Source: Legionellales bacterium
Lineage (GTDB): Bacteria > Pseudomonadota > Gammaproteobacteria > JAGOUN01
Reading direction: 5' to 3'
DNA: 64,000 nt
Assembly: GCA_027486005.1 (NCBI GenBank)
Contig: JAIXPZ010000076.1
Coordinates: forward strand, 1 to 64,000
A model generated the notes under the pieces. The model was given only the letters and a program-made list of their open reading frames with translations. It ran no database searches and had not been told where the DNA came from. Shown here one piece after another: positions 43,265 to 51,800 of the stretch; position 1 is the stretch's first letter, and every line of letters begins with the position of its first letter. Both the position numbers and the translations under genes were made by a program.

Positions 43265-43714
43265 TTATTGCTCTTCAGCAACCACTTTAACCGCAACACT
43301 AAAAGCAACATCTGAGTGCAATTGCAAACCAACCATATGTTCGCCAGCAACACGAATTTGACCTAAAGGCATACGCACTTCGCTCTTACAAAGCTGAACA
43401 CCTAATTTTGTCACAGCATCCGCGACTTCTTTTGGCCCAATAGAACCATAGAGCTTATCATCTGCCGCACGTGCACTAATAACAATACTTAATGTAGCAA
43501 GTTTTTCTTGGCGAGCATGTGCTTGCACAAGGTTGTCTGCGCTTAATTTTTCAAATTCAGCTCGTCTCACTTCAAAGTCAGCTAAATTTGCTTTAGTCGC
43601 AGGCACTGCTTTTCCGGTAGGAATCAAGAAGTTGCGGCCATAACCACCCGCTACTGTAACTTTATCCCCTAAATTACCTAGATTACGAATCTTTTCTAAT
43701 AGAATTACTTCCAC
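43265..43714 (-). CDS. rplI: 50S ribosomal protein L9
   Basis: L9 binds 23S rRNA near the L1 stalk. It begins MEVILLEKIRNLGNLGDKVT with VAGGYGRNFLIPTGKAVPAT, the conserved N-terminal domain, then the connecting helix and the C-terminal domain (SIGPKEVADAVTKLG). Length 149 aa is typical. Confidence 0.96.
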   Translation of the reverse strand: MEVILLEKIRNLGNLGDKVTVAGGYGRNFLIPTGKAVPATKANLADFEVRRAEFEKLSADNLVQAHARQEKLATLSIVISARAADDKLYGSIGPKEVADAVTKLGVQLCKSEVRMPLGQIRVAGEHMVGLQLHSDVAFSVAVKVVAEEQ

Positions 43715-43715
43715 A

Positions 43716-44600
43716 TTACACCTCTCTTATTCTCACTCTTAAATTAAATCCACTATCCATCAACCCTAAAACCAAGGCTAATACTAGCGCATAGGGAACA
43801 ATAACTAACACAATATAAAAACCTAACAATGCTGAGCGTGCATATTTATACCCCTGCATCCAGTAGTGCAGCATGCAAAGACCTGACACAATGTAAAGCC
43901 CTGCTAAAGGAATCAGCGCATCAACAAAAACAACTGCTTTCAACACAAGTGCTGCAAGCAATAACAAAACAAACAGCAACAAAGCCCATAAATTAAACCT
44001 GGTTTGCAAGAGCTCTTTTCTAAAAGTCACCGTGGGAAAAACGCGCCCTTCCCACCAACGCACCACTGCCAGCTTCAAACCTGCAGCAAACAATAATACC
44101 AAAACCTCAATCCCTGAAGCTACTTGAGCGATCCAAAGAACCTGCGAGCGTGACAGTACTTCATCCGCATTGAGGTAACCTCCCTTAACAATCAGCTGCA
44201 TGTAATCATTAATGTAAGCAACCCACCAGATCACAACGCTCTCACGAAAAACAAGTGTCACTAAAACAGCACACACGCCTAACAAAGCACTTAACTCTAA
44301 TAAAACGCTCCAAGAGGAATAGTGACGCAACATTGACGCCATCCCCCAGACTAATGCAAACGCAATGACAGCAGCAGCGAAAAACAAATAACTTCTGTCA
44401 ACAAATCCCCGCGCGAGCAGAGGTAAAACCCCCCAAGCCAGCACAAAAAAACCCTCTCGCTCACCCTTACGCAAAGTGACAAGCGCAACAATCATTATGC
44501 TGATTGATCCGAAAAAAACAGGAAGTATGCTACATAAAAAAGCCACTAACGCCGCATTTTTATCTCTCTTCAAAAGAAAGTGAGCAAACCTCCCTAGCAT
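43716..44600 (-). CDS. DUF2232-like multi-pass membrane protein
   Basis: A very hydrophobic protein of 294 aa with about eight membrane segments (for example FVLAWGVLPLLARGF, YLFFAAAVIAFALVWGMASM, LWALLLFVLLLLAALVL, FYIVLVIVPYALVLALVLGL). It starts within the rpsR stop and ends one base before rplI. Membrane proteins of the DUF2232/YybS type lie at this spot, between rpsR and rplI, in several gammaproteobacteria. Function unknown; a link with ribosomal genes is by position only. Confidence 0.7.
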   Translation of the reverse strand: MLGRFAHFLLKRDKNAALVAFLCSILPVFFGSISIMIVALVTLRKGEREGFFVLAWGVLPLLARGFVDRSYLFFAAAVIAFALVWGMASMLRHYSSWSVLLELSALLGVCAVLVTLVFRESVVIWWVAYINDYMQLIVKGGYLNADEVLSRSQVLWIAQVASGIEVLVLLFAAGLKLAVVRWWEGRVFPTVTFRKELLQTRFNLWALLLFVLLLLAALVLKAVVFVDALIPLAGLYIVSGLCMLHYWMQGYKYARSALLGFYIVLVIVPYALVLALVLGLMDSGFNLRVRIREV

Positions 44601-44824
44601 TAATGTTTATCCGTATAAGGAATTAAAGCCAAATAACGCGCAATCTTTATCATTCTAGTTAAGTTGCGTTGATGTCTTGCAGAGGCACCTGTGACACGAC
44701 TAGGAACAATTTTCCCTGATTCTGTCATGAACTTCTTCAATAAATCGACGTCTTTGTAATCAGGAGTACCCATCTTGCTACCCGCAAAATGTGGGCCTCT
44801 GCTTCTATGTGAAAAATTTGACAT
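44600..44824 (-). CDS. rpsR: 30S ribosomal protein S18
   Basis: S18 pairs with S6 on the 30S platform. Conserved parts are [40 protein letters not shown] and [13 protein letters not shown]. Length 74 aa is normal. It lies two bases downstream of rpsF. Confidence 0.96.
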   Translation of the reverse strand: MSNFSHRSRGPHFAGSKMGTPDYKDVDLLKKFMTESGKIVPSRVTGASARHQRNLTRMIKIARYLALIPYTDKH

Positions 44825-44826
44825 AA

Positions 44827-45183
44827 TTAGTCTCTCCTATCGTGATCGCGTTCTGAGCTAGGCGCTCTTTCTTTTAACATTGCAGACGGGCTAGTAATCG
44901 CCGCATCTTGCTTAAGTACGAGTGTTCGAAGAATGGCATCATTAAAACGGAAAATGTTTTCAAGTTCTTTTACAACCGCATAGTCACACTCAATGTTCAT
45001 CAACACGTAATGTGCTTTAAGAACGTTATTGATTTGGTAAGCTAATTGTTTACGTCCCCAATCTTCTATACGCTCGATTTTTCCAGACTTAGACGTTATC
45101 AGCTCTTTGTAGCGCTCAATCATCGCAGGGACTTGCTCGCTTTGATCCGGGTGGACCATAAATACGATCTCATAATGTGACAT
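44827..45183 (-). CDS. rpsF: 30S ribosomal protein S6
   Basis: S6 begins [20 protein letters not shown] and contains [20 protein letters not shown] and YVLMNIECD. Length 118 aa; the C-terminal tail is charged ([15 protein letters not shown]), as in other gammaproteobacteria where it is target of glutamate addition in some species. First gene of rpsF-rpsR-DUF2232-rplI-dnaB-radA. AAGGAG precedes the start. Confidence 0.96.
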   Translation of the reverse strand: MSHYEIVFMVHPDQSEQVPAMIERYKELITSKSGKIERIEDWGRKQLAYQINNVLKAHYVLMNIECDYAVVKELENIFRFNDAILRTLVLKQDAAITSPSAMLKERAPSSERDHDRRD

Positions 45184-45208
45184 ACAACAGGCTCCTTATG
45201 GTTAACTA

Positions 45209-45233
45209 GCCGCGCTCAGCCCAGAGACGTGGC
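45209..45233 (-). promoter_or_regulatory. Candidate leader stem upstream of rpsF
   Basis: In the rpsF leader the minus strand can pair GCCACG (45233-45228) with CGCGGC (45214-45209), one mismatch, around an inner GC-rich loop. S6:S18 complexes are known to repress their own mRNA through a leader stem in many bacteria; whether this stem is that motif cannot be settled by eye. Confidence 0.25.
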
Positions 45234-45285
45234 AAGGTATGTGATTCAAGAGGTTTTTAAACCTTTGACTAAAAAAGAACCCGGA

Positions 45286-45314
45286 ATTGTACCTAACTCA
45301 GAAAAAATATTCAA
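45286..45314 (-). promoter_or_regulatory. Candidate sigma-70 promoter for rpsF operon
   Basis: On the minus strand TTGAAT (45314-45309) and TACAAT (45291-45286) are separated by 17 bases. The inferred start lies near 45279, leaving a leader of about 95 bases before rpsF. Confidence 0.55.
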
Positions 45315-45322
45315 CATCAATA

Positions 45323-45351
45323 TTGACAATCGCCTGACAAAACTGGAGAAT
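45323..45351 (+). promoter_or_regulatory. Candidate sigma-70 promoter for tRNA-Met
   Basis: A perfect TTGACA (45323-45328) is followed after 17 bases by GAGAAT (45346-45351), 15 bases before the first tRNA base. The close spacing leaves a very short 5' leader. It is divergent from the rpsF promoter. Confidence 0.55.
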
Positions 45352-45366
45352 CGCCTACTGTTTTGT

Positions 45367-45443
45367 GGCTATGTAGCTCAGCTGGTTAGAGCACGGCACT
45401 CATAATGCCGGGGTCGGTGGTTCGAGTCCACCCATCGCCACCA
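45367..45443 (+). tRNA. tRNA-Met (CAT), elongator type
   Basis: A 77-nt cloverleaf reads directly: acceptor GGCTATG, D arm GCTC-AGCTGGTTA-GAGC, anticodon arm CGGCA-CTCATAA-TGCCG with CAT anticodon, variable GGGTC, T arm GGTGG-TTCGAGT-CCACC, and 3' acceptor CATCGCC-A-CCA with encoded CCA. The first base pair is G1-C72, so this is elongator and not initiator type. Position 4 (T) faces C69, a mismatch in the acceptor stem. An initiator-like or tRNA-Ile2 (lysidine) identity is also possible, since those too have CAT, but the body resembles E. coli elongator Met. Confidence 0.9.
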
Positions 45444-45470
45444 TATTCTTATCCTTAGCCCGCCTATAAC

Positions 45471-45488
45471 TTCTGAAAATTTTCAGAA
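45471..45488. repeat. 18-bp perfect palindrome after tRNA-Met
   Basis: TTCTGAAAATTTTCAGAA is a perfect 9+9 palindrome between the tRNA gene and the convergent GH3 gene. Without a loop or adjacent T-run its role is unclear; a protein-binding site or a weak transcript-end signal are possible. Confidence 0.5.
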
Positions 45489-45593
45489 CAAAAGAAAAGT
45501 ATTGATAACGCGTTGATTCTGAGTTTGTTTTTGAGCGCCAACTTGGAACATAATCTGAGAAAATTTTCCACTCAATTAGGCGTGGATTTGGTC

Positions 45594-47768
45594 TCAATCC
45601 GCCAAACCATATCCCACAGGAAATAATGCTCCAGCACTAAAATTATTTTCCACTTGCGTCATATTTTCCGGCCAAGGAAAAGTTAAAGTGTTACTTTGGC
45701 CCTTAGACGCTGACCTGAAATGGTAATCGCCAAAAATAGCATTGCTTAACGCTTTCCCACCTAATGTACCGGGTAAAAAAGCCACAATGACGGCATCACT
45801 GTTTGCTAAGGGAGATTTTATTCCACCACCCGATAAAATAATCGGTCGCCCTGAGTAAACAACATTGATTACTGGAATTTGTTGTTTTTTTAATGCGGCA
45901 ATGGCTTGTGCTTCAATACCATTAAACTGCAAATCAAGCACACGATTTTGTATTACGCTCATATAAATATTCGCCTTCCTCTTGCTACTAACATCGTACC
46001 AAACATCTGACACTTCATTATTGCCAATATCACCCATATACTCAGCATAAGGGGGTTCTGCAACGACGGAAATAATAATACTATTGCGAGCGTCCAATAC
46101 CTTAGGCAATGTATCTTTTATAGTATTCACATAATAGTAATGAGTTTCAGAAGGCAAACTTTGCTTAATAGCTTGCTCAAGCGTTATTGCGCCTGAGCTT
46201 CGTTGATCTGCGCCAATGAAATATTGATTACCTTTTTGACCCTGCCAATTAATCGTCCAACCGCCATTTTGAATGCCTAAATCATTCGTATCTCCAACAA
46301 AAACTACAGTCTTAATCTTGTCACGATTTAAAGGTAATATTTTTTCATTATTTTTCAGCAACACTAAAGATTCTTGCGCTGCTTGCAAAGCGAGCTTTCT
46401 TTCTTTTTCTTGTAATACAGAATAATCAATGTCTTTTTTCGAATCCATCACCAACTTCACTTGCAGAATCCGAATCACTGCATCTTCTAAACGTGCGGGA
46501 CTAATCAAGCCTTGTTGGTAAGCACTTTTTATAGCATCAAAAGCCTCGCGAACAGCACTATAACGCAAACCTGTACGAGAACGATGATCATCGTCATTGT
46601 CTCCGTCTTGACCTATCATAAACATGTCAACACCAGCGTTCATTGTCTTAGCAAAAATAGTTGGTAAATCGAGTGCTGGATGAGAGAGAGTATAGTAATA
46701 AGCCGCTCGCGTGTGGCCGTTCCAATCAGAAACAGCGAAACCTGGAAAGCGATACAGTGTATTATCCGTGCCGTGAATGCCACTATTTTTAAATTTATTA
46801 AGAATATCCCACTGACCACCAAAATGCATGCGCGTATTATTATGCGTCCCTTCATCATTGATCGCATTATGCGAAACCATGAGCGTTGCGACATGTGCCT
46901 GCAACGCACCTTCATAACCTTGACCATTGATTCGCCAAAAGTCGCTTAAATCACCTGTGTATTCGTCATCCCCTTGATCAATACCATACCTTGTCGCACC
47001 ATCGCCAATAAAATGTTTCGCCGTGGCAAGAGGCCCTGTAATGCGGCTATGTTGAATATTTTGAAGACCGTTAATATAAGCATAGCCTAATGCTTTTACT
47101 AATGCGCCATCTTGGCCAAAAGATTCGTAACTCCTACCCCAACGTAAGTCTTGTACAATGGCAAGCGTTGGCGCATATACCCAATTAAAACCACTCACCA
47201 GCGAATCTTCGCCAATCAAAACAGCAATTTTCTGTATTAATTCAGAGTCATGAGTCACTCCCAAGCCAATGTTATGAGGGAAAATCACTGTGCCTTGTAC
47301 ATTCGAATTACCATGAATTGCATCGTTACCTGTTAATAATAGAGGGTCAAATGGGCTGCCAATTTTATGTTGCGCAGCAGCAAGCATATTTAAATCAGCC
47401 CAGTTTTTAGGCGTGGGAGCATTATAATGAGGGCCGCCAGCGGCTAATACTGCCCCTACATGATAATGCTGGATTTCGTTCAACCCACAGGCTTTAATTA
47501 CCCCATCATCTGTAATGTGTCTTCCAGGTATAAGCGCTTTTTGACATGCTATACCCTTTGGCGAAACAGCATTCGATAATACTCCATAGCTAGGTAAAAG
47601 CAGCTGGCCAATTTTTTCATCAAGGGACATTTTATTAAACAGTTCTTTGGCTTTAACGTGCTGATATTGATATAAATTTTTTTTCTCCGCAGCGTTATAA
47701 ATCCAAACAGCCGTACTAACAAGACAGGCTAGTACAGCAATACTGCCCACTAAAAAAATTTTATTCAT
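45594..47768 (-). CDS. Glycoside hydrolase family 3 beta-glucosidase, membrane-anchored
   Basis: A 724-aa GH3 enzyme with an N-terminal hydrophobic segment (residues 4-25, IFLVGSIAVLACLVSTAVWI) serving as signal or anchor. The catalytic nucleophile Asp is near residue 348 in GFAVSDWNGH. Other family segments are MSLDEKIGQLLLPS, TGNDAIHGNSNVQGTVIFPH, GLGVTHDSELI, VYAPTLAIVQDLRWGRSYES and TAKHFIGDGATRYGIDQGDD. The second domain starts near 460 (AAQESLVLLKNNEKILPLNR) and ends FLPGTLGGKALSNAIFGDYH, LFPVGYGL. It resembles exo-1,3/1,4-beta-glucan glucohydrolases. It acts outside the cytoplasm and is presumably used on beta-glucans. Monocistronic in appearance. Confidence 0.92.
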   Translation of the reverse strand: MNKIFLVGSIAVLACLVSTAVWIYNAAEKKNLYQYQHVKAKELFNKMSLDEKIGQLLLPSYGVLSNAVSPKGIACQKALIPGRHITDDGVIKACGLNEIQHYHVGAVLAAGGPHYNAPTPKNWADLNMLAAAQHKIGSPFDPLLLTGNDAIHGNSNVQGTVIFPHNIGLGVTHDSELIQKIAVLIGEDSLVSGFNWVYAPTLAIVQDLRWGRSYESFGQDGALVKALGYAYINGLQNIQHSRITGPLATAKHFIGDGATRYGIDQGDDEYTGDLSDFWRINGQGYEGALQAHVATLMVSHNAINDEGTHNNTRMHFGGQWDILNKFKNSGIHGTDNTLYRFPGFAVSDWNGHTRAAYYYTLSHPALDLPTIFAKTMNAGVDMFMIGQDGDNDDDHRSRTGLRYSAVREAFDAIKSAYQQGLISPARLEDAVIRILQVKLVMDSKKDIDYSVLQEKERKLALQAAQESLVLLKNNEKILPLNRDKIKTVVFVGDTNDLGIQNGGWTINWQGQKGNQYFIGADQRSSGAITLEQAIKQSLPSETHYYYVNTIKDTLPKVLDARNSIIISVVAEPPYAEYMGDIGNNEVSDVWYDVSSKRKANIYMSVIQNRVLDLQFNGIEAQAIAALKKQQIPVINVVYSGRPIILSGGGIKSPLANSDAVIVAFLPGTLGGKALSNAIFGDYHFRSASKGQSNTLTFPWPENMTQVENNFSAGALFPVGYGLAD

Positions 47769-47811
47769 TCTTAAATACTCTAATTCTTGGGTAATTTTCC
47801 ATTAGCGCTGA

Positions 47812-49914
47812 CTAAACCCCTACCAAATCTTCTTTTTGGCCTAACCAACGAGTAATAATCTTATTACATAATGCAGGGGAAGTTTTCCATAATGCATCAG
47901 CAATTTCCTGCGCTTCCAATAGCCATTTTTGATCACGCGCAAAATTAGCAATGCGAAAATTCATATCACCGGTCTGTCTGGCACCAAGAATTTCTCCTGC
48001 CCCTCGAAGCTCAAGATCCTTTTCAGCAATTTTAAATCCATCCTGGCTTTCGCGCATCATAGTAATACGTTCTTTGGCAATCCGCCCCAACGGCGCTTGA
48101 TAAAGTAAAACACAATAACTCGATAAGGATCCACGGCCAACTCGCCCACGTAACTGATGTAATTGCGCTAACCCTAAGCGTTCTGCATTCTCAATCACCA
48201 TTAAACTCGCGTTAGTAACATCAACGCCGACTTCGATTACTGTCGTCGCCACCAACACATTAATTTCACCTTCTTTAAAAGCACGCATAATCACTTCTTT
48301 TTCTTTAGCTTTCATTTTTCCATGTAACAATGCAATTTTTAACGCAGGTAATTGCAAAGAAAGCTGCTCGTAACTTTTTTCTGCTGCTTGGCATTGCATG
48401 ATTTCTGATTCTTCAATCAACGGGCATACCCAATACACTTGTTGACCTTGCACGCATAAATTTTGTATGCGCTGCATAACATCATCCCGTTTGTCATTTG
48501 ATAATGCCAATGTCATAATCGGTTTTCGGCCAGCGGGTAATTCATCAATCACCGAATAATCTAAATCAGCATATAAACTCATCGCGAGTGTTCGCGGAAT
48601 AGGAGTAGCCGTCATAATGAGTTGATGCGGAATTTTCCCATCCCGCATACCCTTTTCTTTTAATGCTAAACGCTGATGTACACCGAAACGATGTTGCTCA
48701 TCGATGATCATTAGTGATAATTGTTTAAAGTGAACGCCTCCTTGGAATAATGCATGAGTACCGATGAGAATATCAATTTTTCCTGAAGCCAAATTCTCTA
48801 CTATTTCTAAACGAATACGTTTATTCAAACCGCCCTTAAGCAGCGCCACGCGAATATCAAGCGGCTTCAACCAGGCGTCTATCACACGATAATGTTGCTC
48901 TGCTAATAATTCTGTGGGCGCCATAATGGCAGCTTGTGTATTATTTTCAACAGCGCTCAATGCAGCAATCGCTGCGACAATAGTTTTCCCTGAGCCAACA
49001 TCACCCTGTAATAATCGCATCATAGGATGCGTTTTTTTTAAATCTTGCCTAAGCTCTTCTGCAACTCTTTTTTGCGCCGCAGTTAATTTAAAAGGTAAAG
49101 AAGATAACAGTGTTTTTAATTTTCCAGTTTCATGACTCAACGCTATCGCTGCTTGAGTAGTAAAATATTCGCGACGCTTAATCATTGCTAAACGGTGTGC
49201 TAACAATTCTTCTAACACTAAGCGGCGTTGCGCAGGATGCTGCGCTTGATTTAAAAAGGAAAAATTTTCATTTTTCGATGGACGATGCAGCGTAACAATC
49301 GCTTTTTGAAGATGAGGCAAGTGCAATCGGCTCAATATGGCTTCTGATAAAGTCTCTTCCATATCAGCTCCTTGATTTAGCAACATCAGCGCTTGCTCAC
49401 TAAATTGCAACCAGGAACGCTGCGACAACCCTTCCGTTGTGGGATAAATTGGCGTTAATGTTTTTGATAGAGGTACAGCTTCTTCTGCAGAAAGCAACCT
49501 ATATTCGGGGTGAATCATTTCAAGTCCCGCGTGCGTTTGCCGCACCTCCCCCACTGCAAAAATACGCCCCCCCAGAGCAAGGTTTTGTTGTTGCGCGCGA
49601 GTATAATGAATAAAACGCAATATCAATTGACCTGTGTCATCTGCCATTAAACAATATAATTGCGGCCTAGGTTTGCGCATAATACTGACTTGGATGATTT
49701 TTCCTAAAACAACGTAACTCTGCTTATTGTCAGAAAAATTTAATTGATTAAGCGGGGTAAGTTGTGTGCGATCTTCATAACGCAGCGGAAGATGAAATAA
49801 AATATCTTGTGCAGTTTCTATACCTAGTTTTTGCAGTTTCAACGCGTTCTTTGGGCCAACTCCTTTTAAATATTGACAAGGATAATTGGCCAATGAACTC
49901 TTATTACGCTCCAT
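47812..49914 (-). CDS. recG: ATP-dependent DNA helicase RecG
   Basis: RecG remodels stalled forks and branched DNA. It has the N-terminal wedge/OB domain (YLKGVGPKNALKLQKLGIET, DILFHLPLRYEDRT) and superfamily 2 motifs: LLQGDVGSGKTIVAAIAALS, MAPTELLAEQHY, MIIDEQHRFGVHQRLAL, MTATPIPRTLAMSLYADLDY, VIEVGVDVTNASLMVIENAE and QLRGRVGRG. Length 700 aa is typical. It is the last gene of the run that begins with the pilus genes. Confidence 0.96.
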   Translation of the reverse strand: MERNKSSLANYPCQYLKGVGPKNALKLQKLGIETAQDILFHLPLRYEDRTQLTPLNQLNFSDNKQSYVVLGKIIQVSIMRKPRPQLYCLMADDTGQLILRFIHYTRAQQQNLALGGRIFAVGEVRQTHAGLEMIHPEYRLLSAEEAVPLSKTLTPIYPTTEGLSQRSWLQFSEQALMLLNQGADMEETLSEAILSRLHLPHLQKAIVTLHRPSKNENFSFLNQAQHPAQRRLVLEELLAHRLAMIKRREYFTTQAAIALSHETGKLKTLLSSLPFKLTAAQKRVAEELRQDLKKTHPMMRLLQGDVGSGKTIVAAIAALSAVENNTQAAIMAPTELLAEQHYRVIDAWLKPLDIRVALLKGGLNKRIRLEIVENLASGKIDILIGTHALFQGGVHFKQLSLMIIDEQHRFGVHQRLALKEKGMRDGKIPHQLIMTATPIPRTLAMSLYADLDYSVIDELPAGRKPIMTLALSNDKRDDVMQRIQNLCVQGQQVYWVCPLIEESEIMQCQAAEKSYEQLSLQLPALKIALLHGKMKAKEKEVIMRAFKEGEINVLVATTVIEVGVDVTNASLMVIENAERLGLAQLHQLRGRVGRGSLSSYCVLLYQAPLGRIAKERITMMRESQDGFKIAEKDLELRGAGEILGARQTGDMNFRIANFARDQKWLLEAQEIADALWKTSPALCNKIITRWLGQKEDLVGV

Positions 49915-49922
49915 AGTAAATA

Positions 49923-50249
49923 TTACGTGACTGTGATCGTAAGATTATCATTTTCGGATGGATCACTAATGCCTTCAGCCGCCAATTTTGCAATATAGGC
50001 TTCAGATAAAGGATAACTTTCAAAGTACTCCTGTGCAGAAAAGGTACCAGTTGTTCCTGGAGCTGTTAATTGTGACTGATAATTATGCAAGAAACTAGTT
50101 AAAGCAGGGAAAACATCCACCGCCATACGCTGACCGGCAACGCCGTTATTACGTTGCGCACTCATCATCATCGTGATAGAAATCGCGGCCATAATGAACA
50201 TCATAAAAAAGAGTGCTTGTAGCAACGCAAAACCTTTTATTCTACGCAT
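49923..50249 (-). CDS. Prepilin-like protein 5 (Gln at +5)
   Basis: A 108-aa protein with a short basic leader and cleavage-type site RRIKG/FALLQALFFMMFIMAA. The hydrophobic N-terminal helix is typical of type IV pilins, but residue +5 is Gln rather than Glu. The remainder is short and has no cysteines. It is the last pilus gene, 8 bases before recG. It is likely a minor pilin, by position and N-terminus. Confidence 0.7.
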   Translation of the reverse strand: MRRIKGFALLQALFFMMFIMAAISITMMMSAQRNNGVAGQRMAVDVFPALTSFLHNYQSQLTAPGTTGTFSAQEYFESYPLSEAYIAKLAAEGISDPSENDNLTITVT

Positions 50250-50258
50250 ATTGCTCCC

Positions 50259-50615
50259 TTAACTTGAAAAGCTCACTTTTGCTTTAGTTTTATCACATAA
50301 ATCAAAACCGTTGGATTTTAGCCCTAGCAAATACCCTTTAGGAATATCGGTCACGAGACCGCCTGAATTGGCACAAATGGATGAATTATAAATTAAAGGA
50401 ATGTCACTTCCTGTTTTTAAATTTAAATCTTCTAACTGCAATAACTCTGATACTATTGGCGCTAACTCTTCGCCAATCACACGACTTTGATTGTCTTGAT
50501 GAAAATGACTCATGGCATGCATAATCAAATAAACAATGCCTACTAATAAACTAATGCCTAATAAAATATTAAGAAGCGCAAAACCGGCTACTGTTTTTTT
50601 TGGTTGCATCATCAT
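50259..50615 (-). CDS. Prepilin-like protein 4 (Asn at +5)
   Basis: A 118-aa protein with the leader MMMQPKKTVAG and mature start FALLNILLGISLLVGIVYLI. Residue +5 is Asn. Two cysteines (SSICANSGG and FDLCDKT) could form a C-terminal disulfide. It begins inside the stop of prepilin-like gene 3 (ATGA) and is probably a minor pilin. Confidence 0.7.
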   Translation of the reverse strand: MMMQPKKTVAGFALLNILLGISLLVGIVYLIMHAMSHFHQDNQSRVIGEELAPIVSELLQLEDLNLKTGSDIPLIYNSSICANSGGLVTDIPKGYLLGLKSNGFDLCDKTKAKVSFSS

Positions 50616-51223
50616 GTGCCCAGCGCTGGAGGCGTAAGAGTAATATCTGGAGCCTCTCCATCTGACTTAGGAAATACAAGAAATAACGAGTAAGTCGTAT
50701 TCGCTTCATCCTTAGAAAGCAACGAACAAGTTGCTTTGAGAGAATTTAAAGTGACGCCCGCACCTGACCCACAATAAATCGAAAACATCGAAGCAGCACT
50801 TTGTAGCATTTGGTTCACTTGCGCACCCGTGGCTAATACTGCAATCGCAAACTCACTTCCCAATACGTAGGTAGTATCCATATAACTACCAAAACTCATG
50901 CGACTTTTGCCACTGCCAACGTACATTCCTGCTTCTACATTACAATAGCTACAGCCACTCTGTACTTGATCAGCAGAAGGTATTCCAATAGAAGTAAGAA
51001 AGCTTGCGCTCAGTTTTGAATCCGACAACACCGTGCTGGAGGAATTTCCCTCAAGAAATGGCATAAAGCTTTGGGTTATATTGGTGGAATACCGAATAAG
51101 TTGTTGTGTCGAAGAATTAACACGAAAGCTTTTTACTAAGGTATATGAAGCCGCAGCTGCAATCATCAATAAAACCAGCGCCAACATTGCATCAAATAAA
51201 GCAAATCCGCGTTGACGTGTCAT
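50612..51223 (-). CDS. Prepilin-like protein 3 (Asp at +5)
   Basis: A protein of about 203 aa from ATG 51223 (TGGAG upstream; a GTG at 51235 is the alternative). The leader MTRQRG is followed by FALFDAMLALVLLMIAAAAS; residue +5 is Asp. Four cysteines lie in two pairs (SGCSYCNV, then IYCGSG and ATCSLL). It resembles type IVb minor pilins in size. Coupled to its neighbours on both sides. Confidence 0.7.
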   Translation of the reverse strand: MTRQRGFALFDAMLALVLLMIAAAASYTLVKSFRVNSSTQQLIRYSTNITQSFMPFLEGNSSSTVLSDSKLSASFLTSIGIPSADQVQSGCSYCNVEAGMYVGSGKSRMSFGSYMDTTYVLGSEFAIAVLATGAQVNQMLQSAASMFSIYCGSGAGVTLNSLKATCSLLSKDEANTTYSLFLVFPKSDGEAPDITLTPPALGT

Positions 51224-51234
51224 TTTTTGCTCCA

Positions 51235-51771
51235 CTAAATATTCATATTAAAAAACAAGGTAATCGTCGATTTTGTGCCAGCTGCGCACGCTGTAACTTT
51301 ACACGCTGCATAATCTTTATCACCAATTTCATCACAACTATAAATATCTTTTACTTTACTAAATAATTGCCCGGGCACCGAAGCTAAGCTAGTGACGTCT
51401 CCTGTGGAACATCCGAGAGGAACGACCAACTGGTAACTATATGGTGTTGCACTAGAGAATATAAGTGCCCCATAAGGATTCAGCATTTGCGGCGGAGTGG
51501 TTGAAGAAAAATACTTATTAGATAAACGCCCGCTGTTTTGCAACAGTGTTTCAATTTCTTCTTCGTCTGGAACATCATTGGTCAAGCCGGATGACGCTAA
51601 ATCCGTATACACATTAGCAATTTGTACTATTTCCTCTGTTGCATCAGAAATATTGTTTTGACTTATACCAGAATTAAACAGCGAATAAGCCCCCAAACCG
51701 GCGATTACCACTACGACGACCGCCAGCAAGACCTCAAGAAGACTAAACCCTCTACTGCGCTTTTGATTCAT
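51235..51771 (-). CDS. Prepilin-like protein 2 (type IVb pilin, Glu at +5)
   Basis: From ATG 51771 the leader is MNQKRSRG and the mature protein starts FSLLEVLLAVVVVVIAGLGA with the canonical Glu5. The body of about 170 aa contains cysteines near the C-terminus (GCSTG, YSCDE, AACKVTACAAG) as in PilS/TcpA-like pilins with a disulfide-bounded region. Either this or the gene upstream may be the major pilin. Confidence 0.8.
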   Translation of the reverse strand: MNQKRSRGFSLLEVLLAVVVVVIAGLGAYSLFNSGISQNNISDATEEIVQIANVYTDLASSGLTNDVPDEEEIETLLQNSGRLSNKYFSSTTPPQMLNPYGALIFSSATPYSYQLVVPLGCSTGDVTSLASVPGQLFSKVKDIYSCDEIGDKDYAACKVTACAAGTKSTITLFFNMNI

Positions 51772-51800
51772 AGCAACAAACCCCATCGTCTATTCAAGTA

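Noticed and set aside
45400-45597. Minus-strand open frame ending in MGGLEPPTPAL, antisense over the tRNA gene
   Set aside because: This tail is a well-known artefact from translating the reverse strand of a tRNA; no ribosome site or family.
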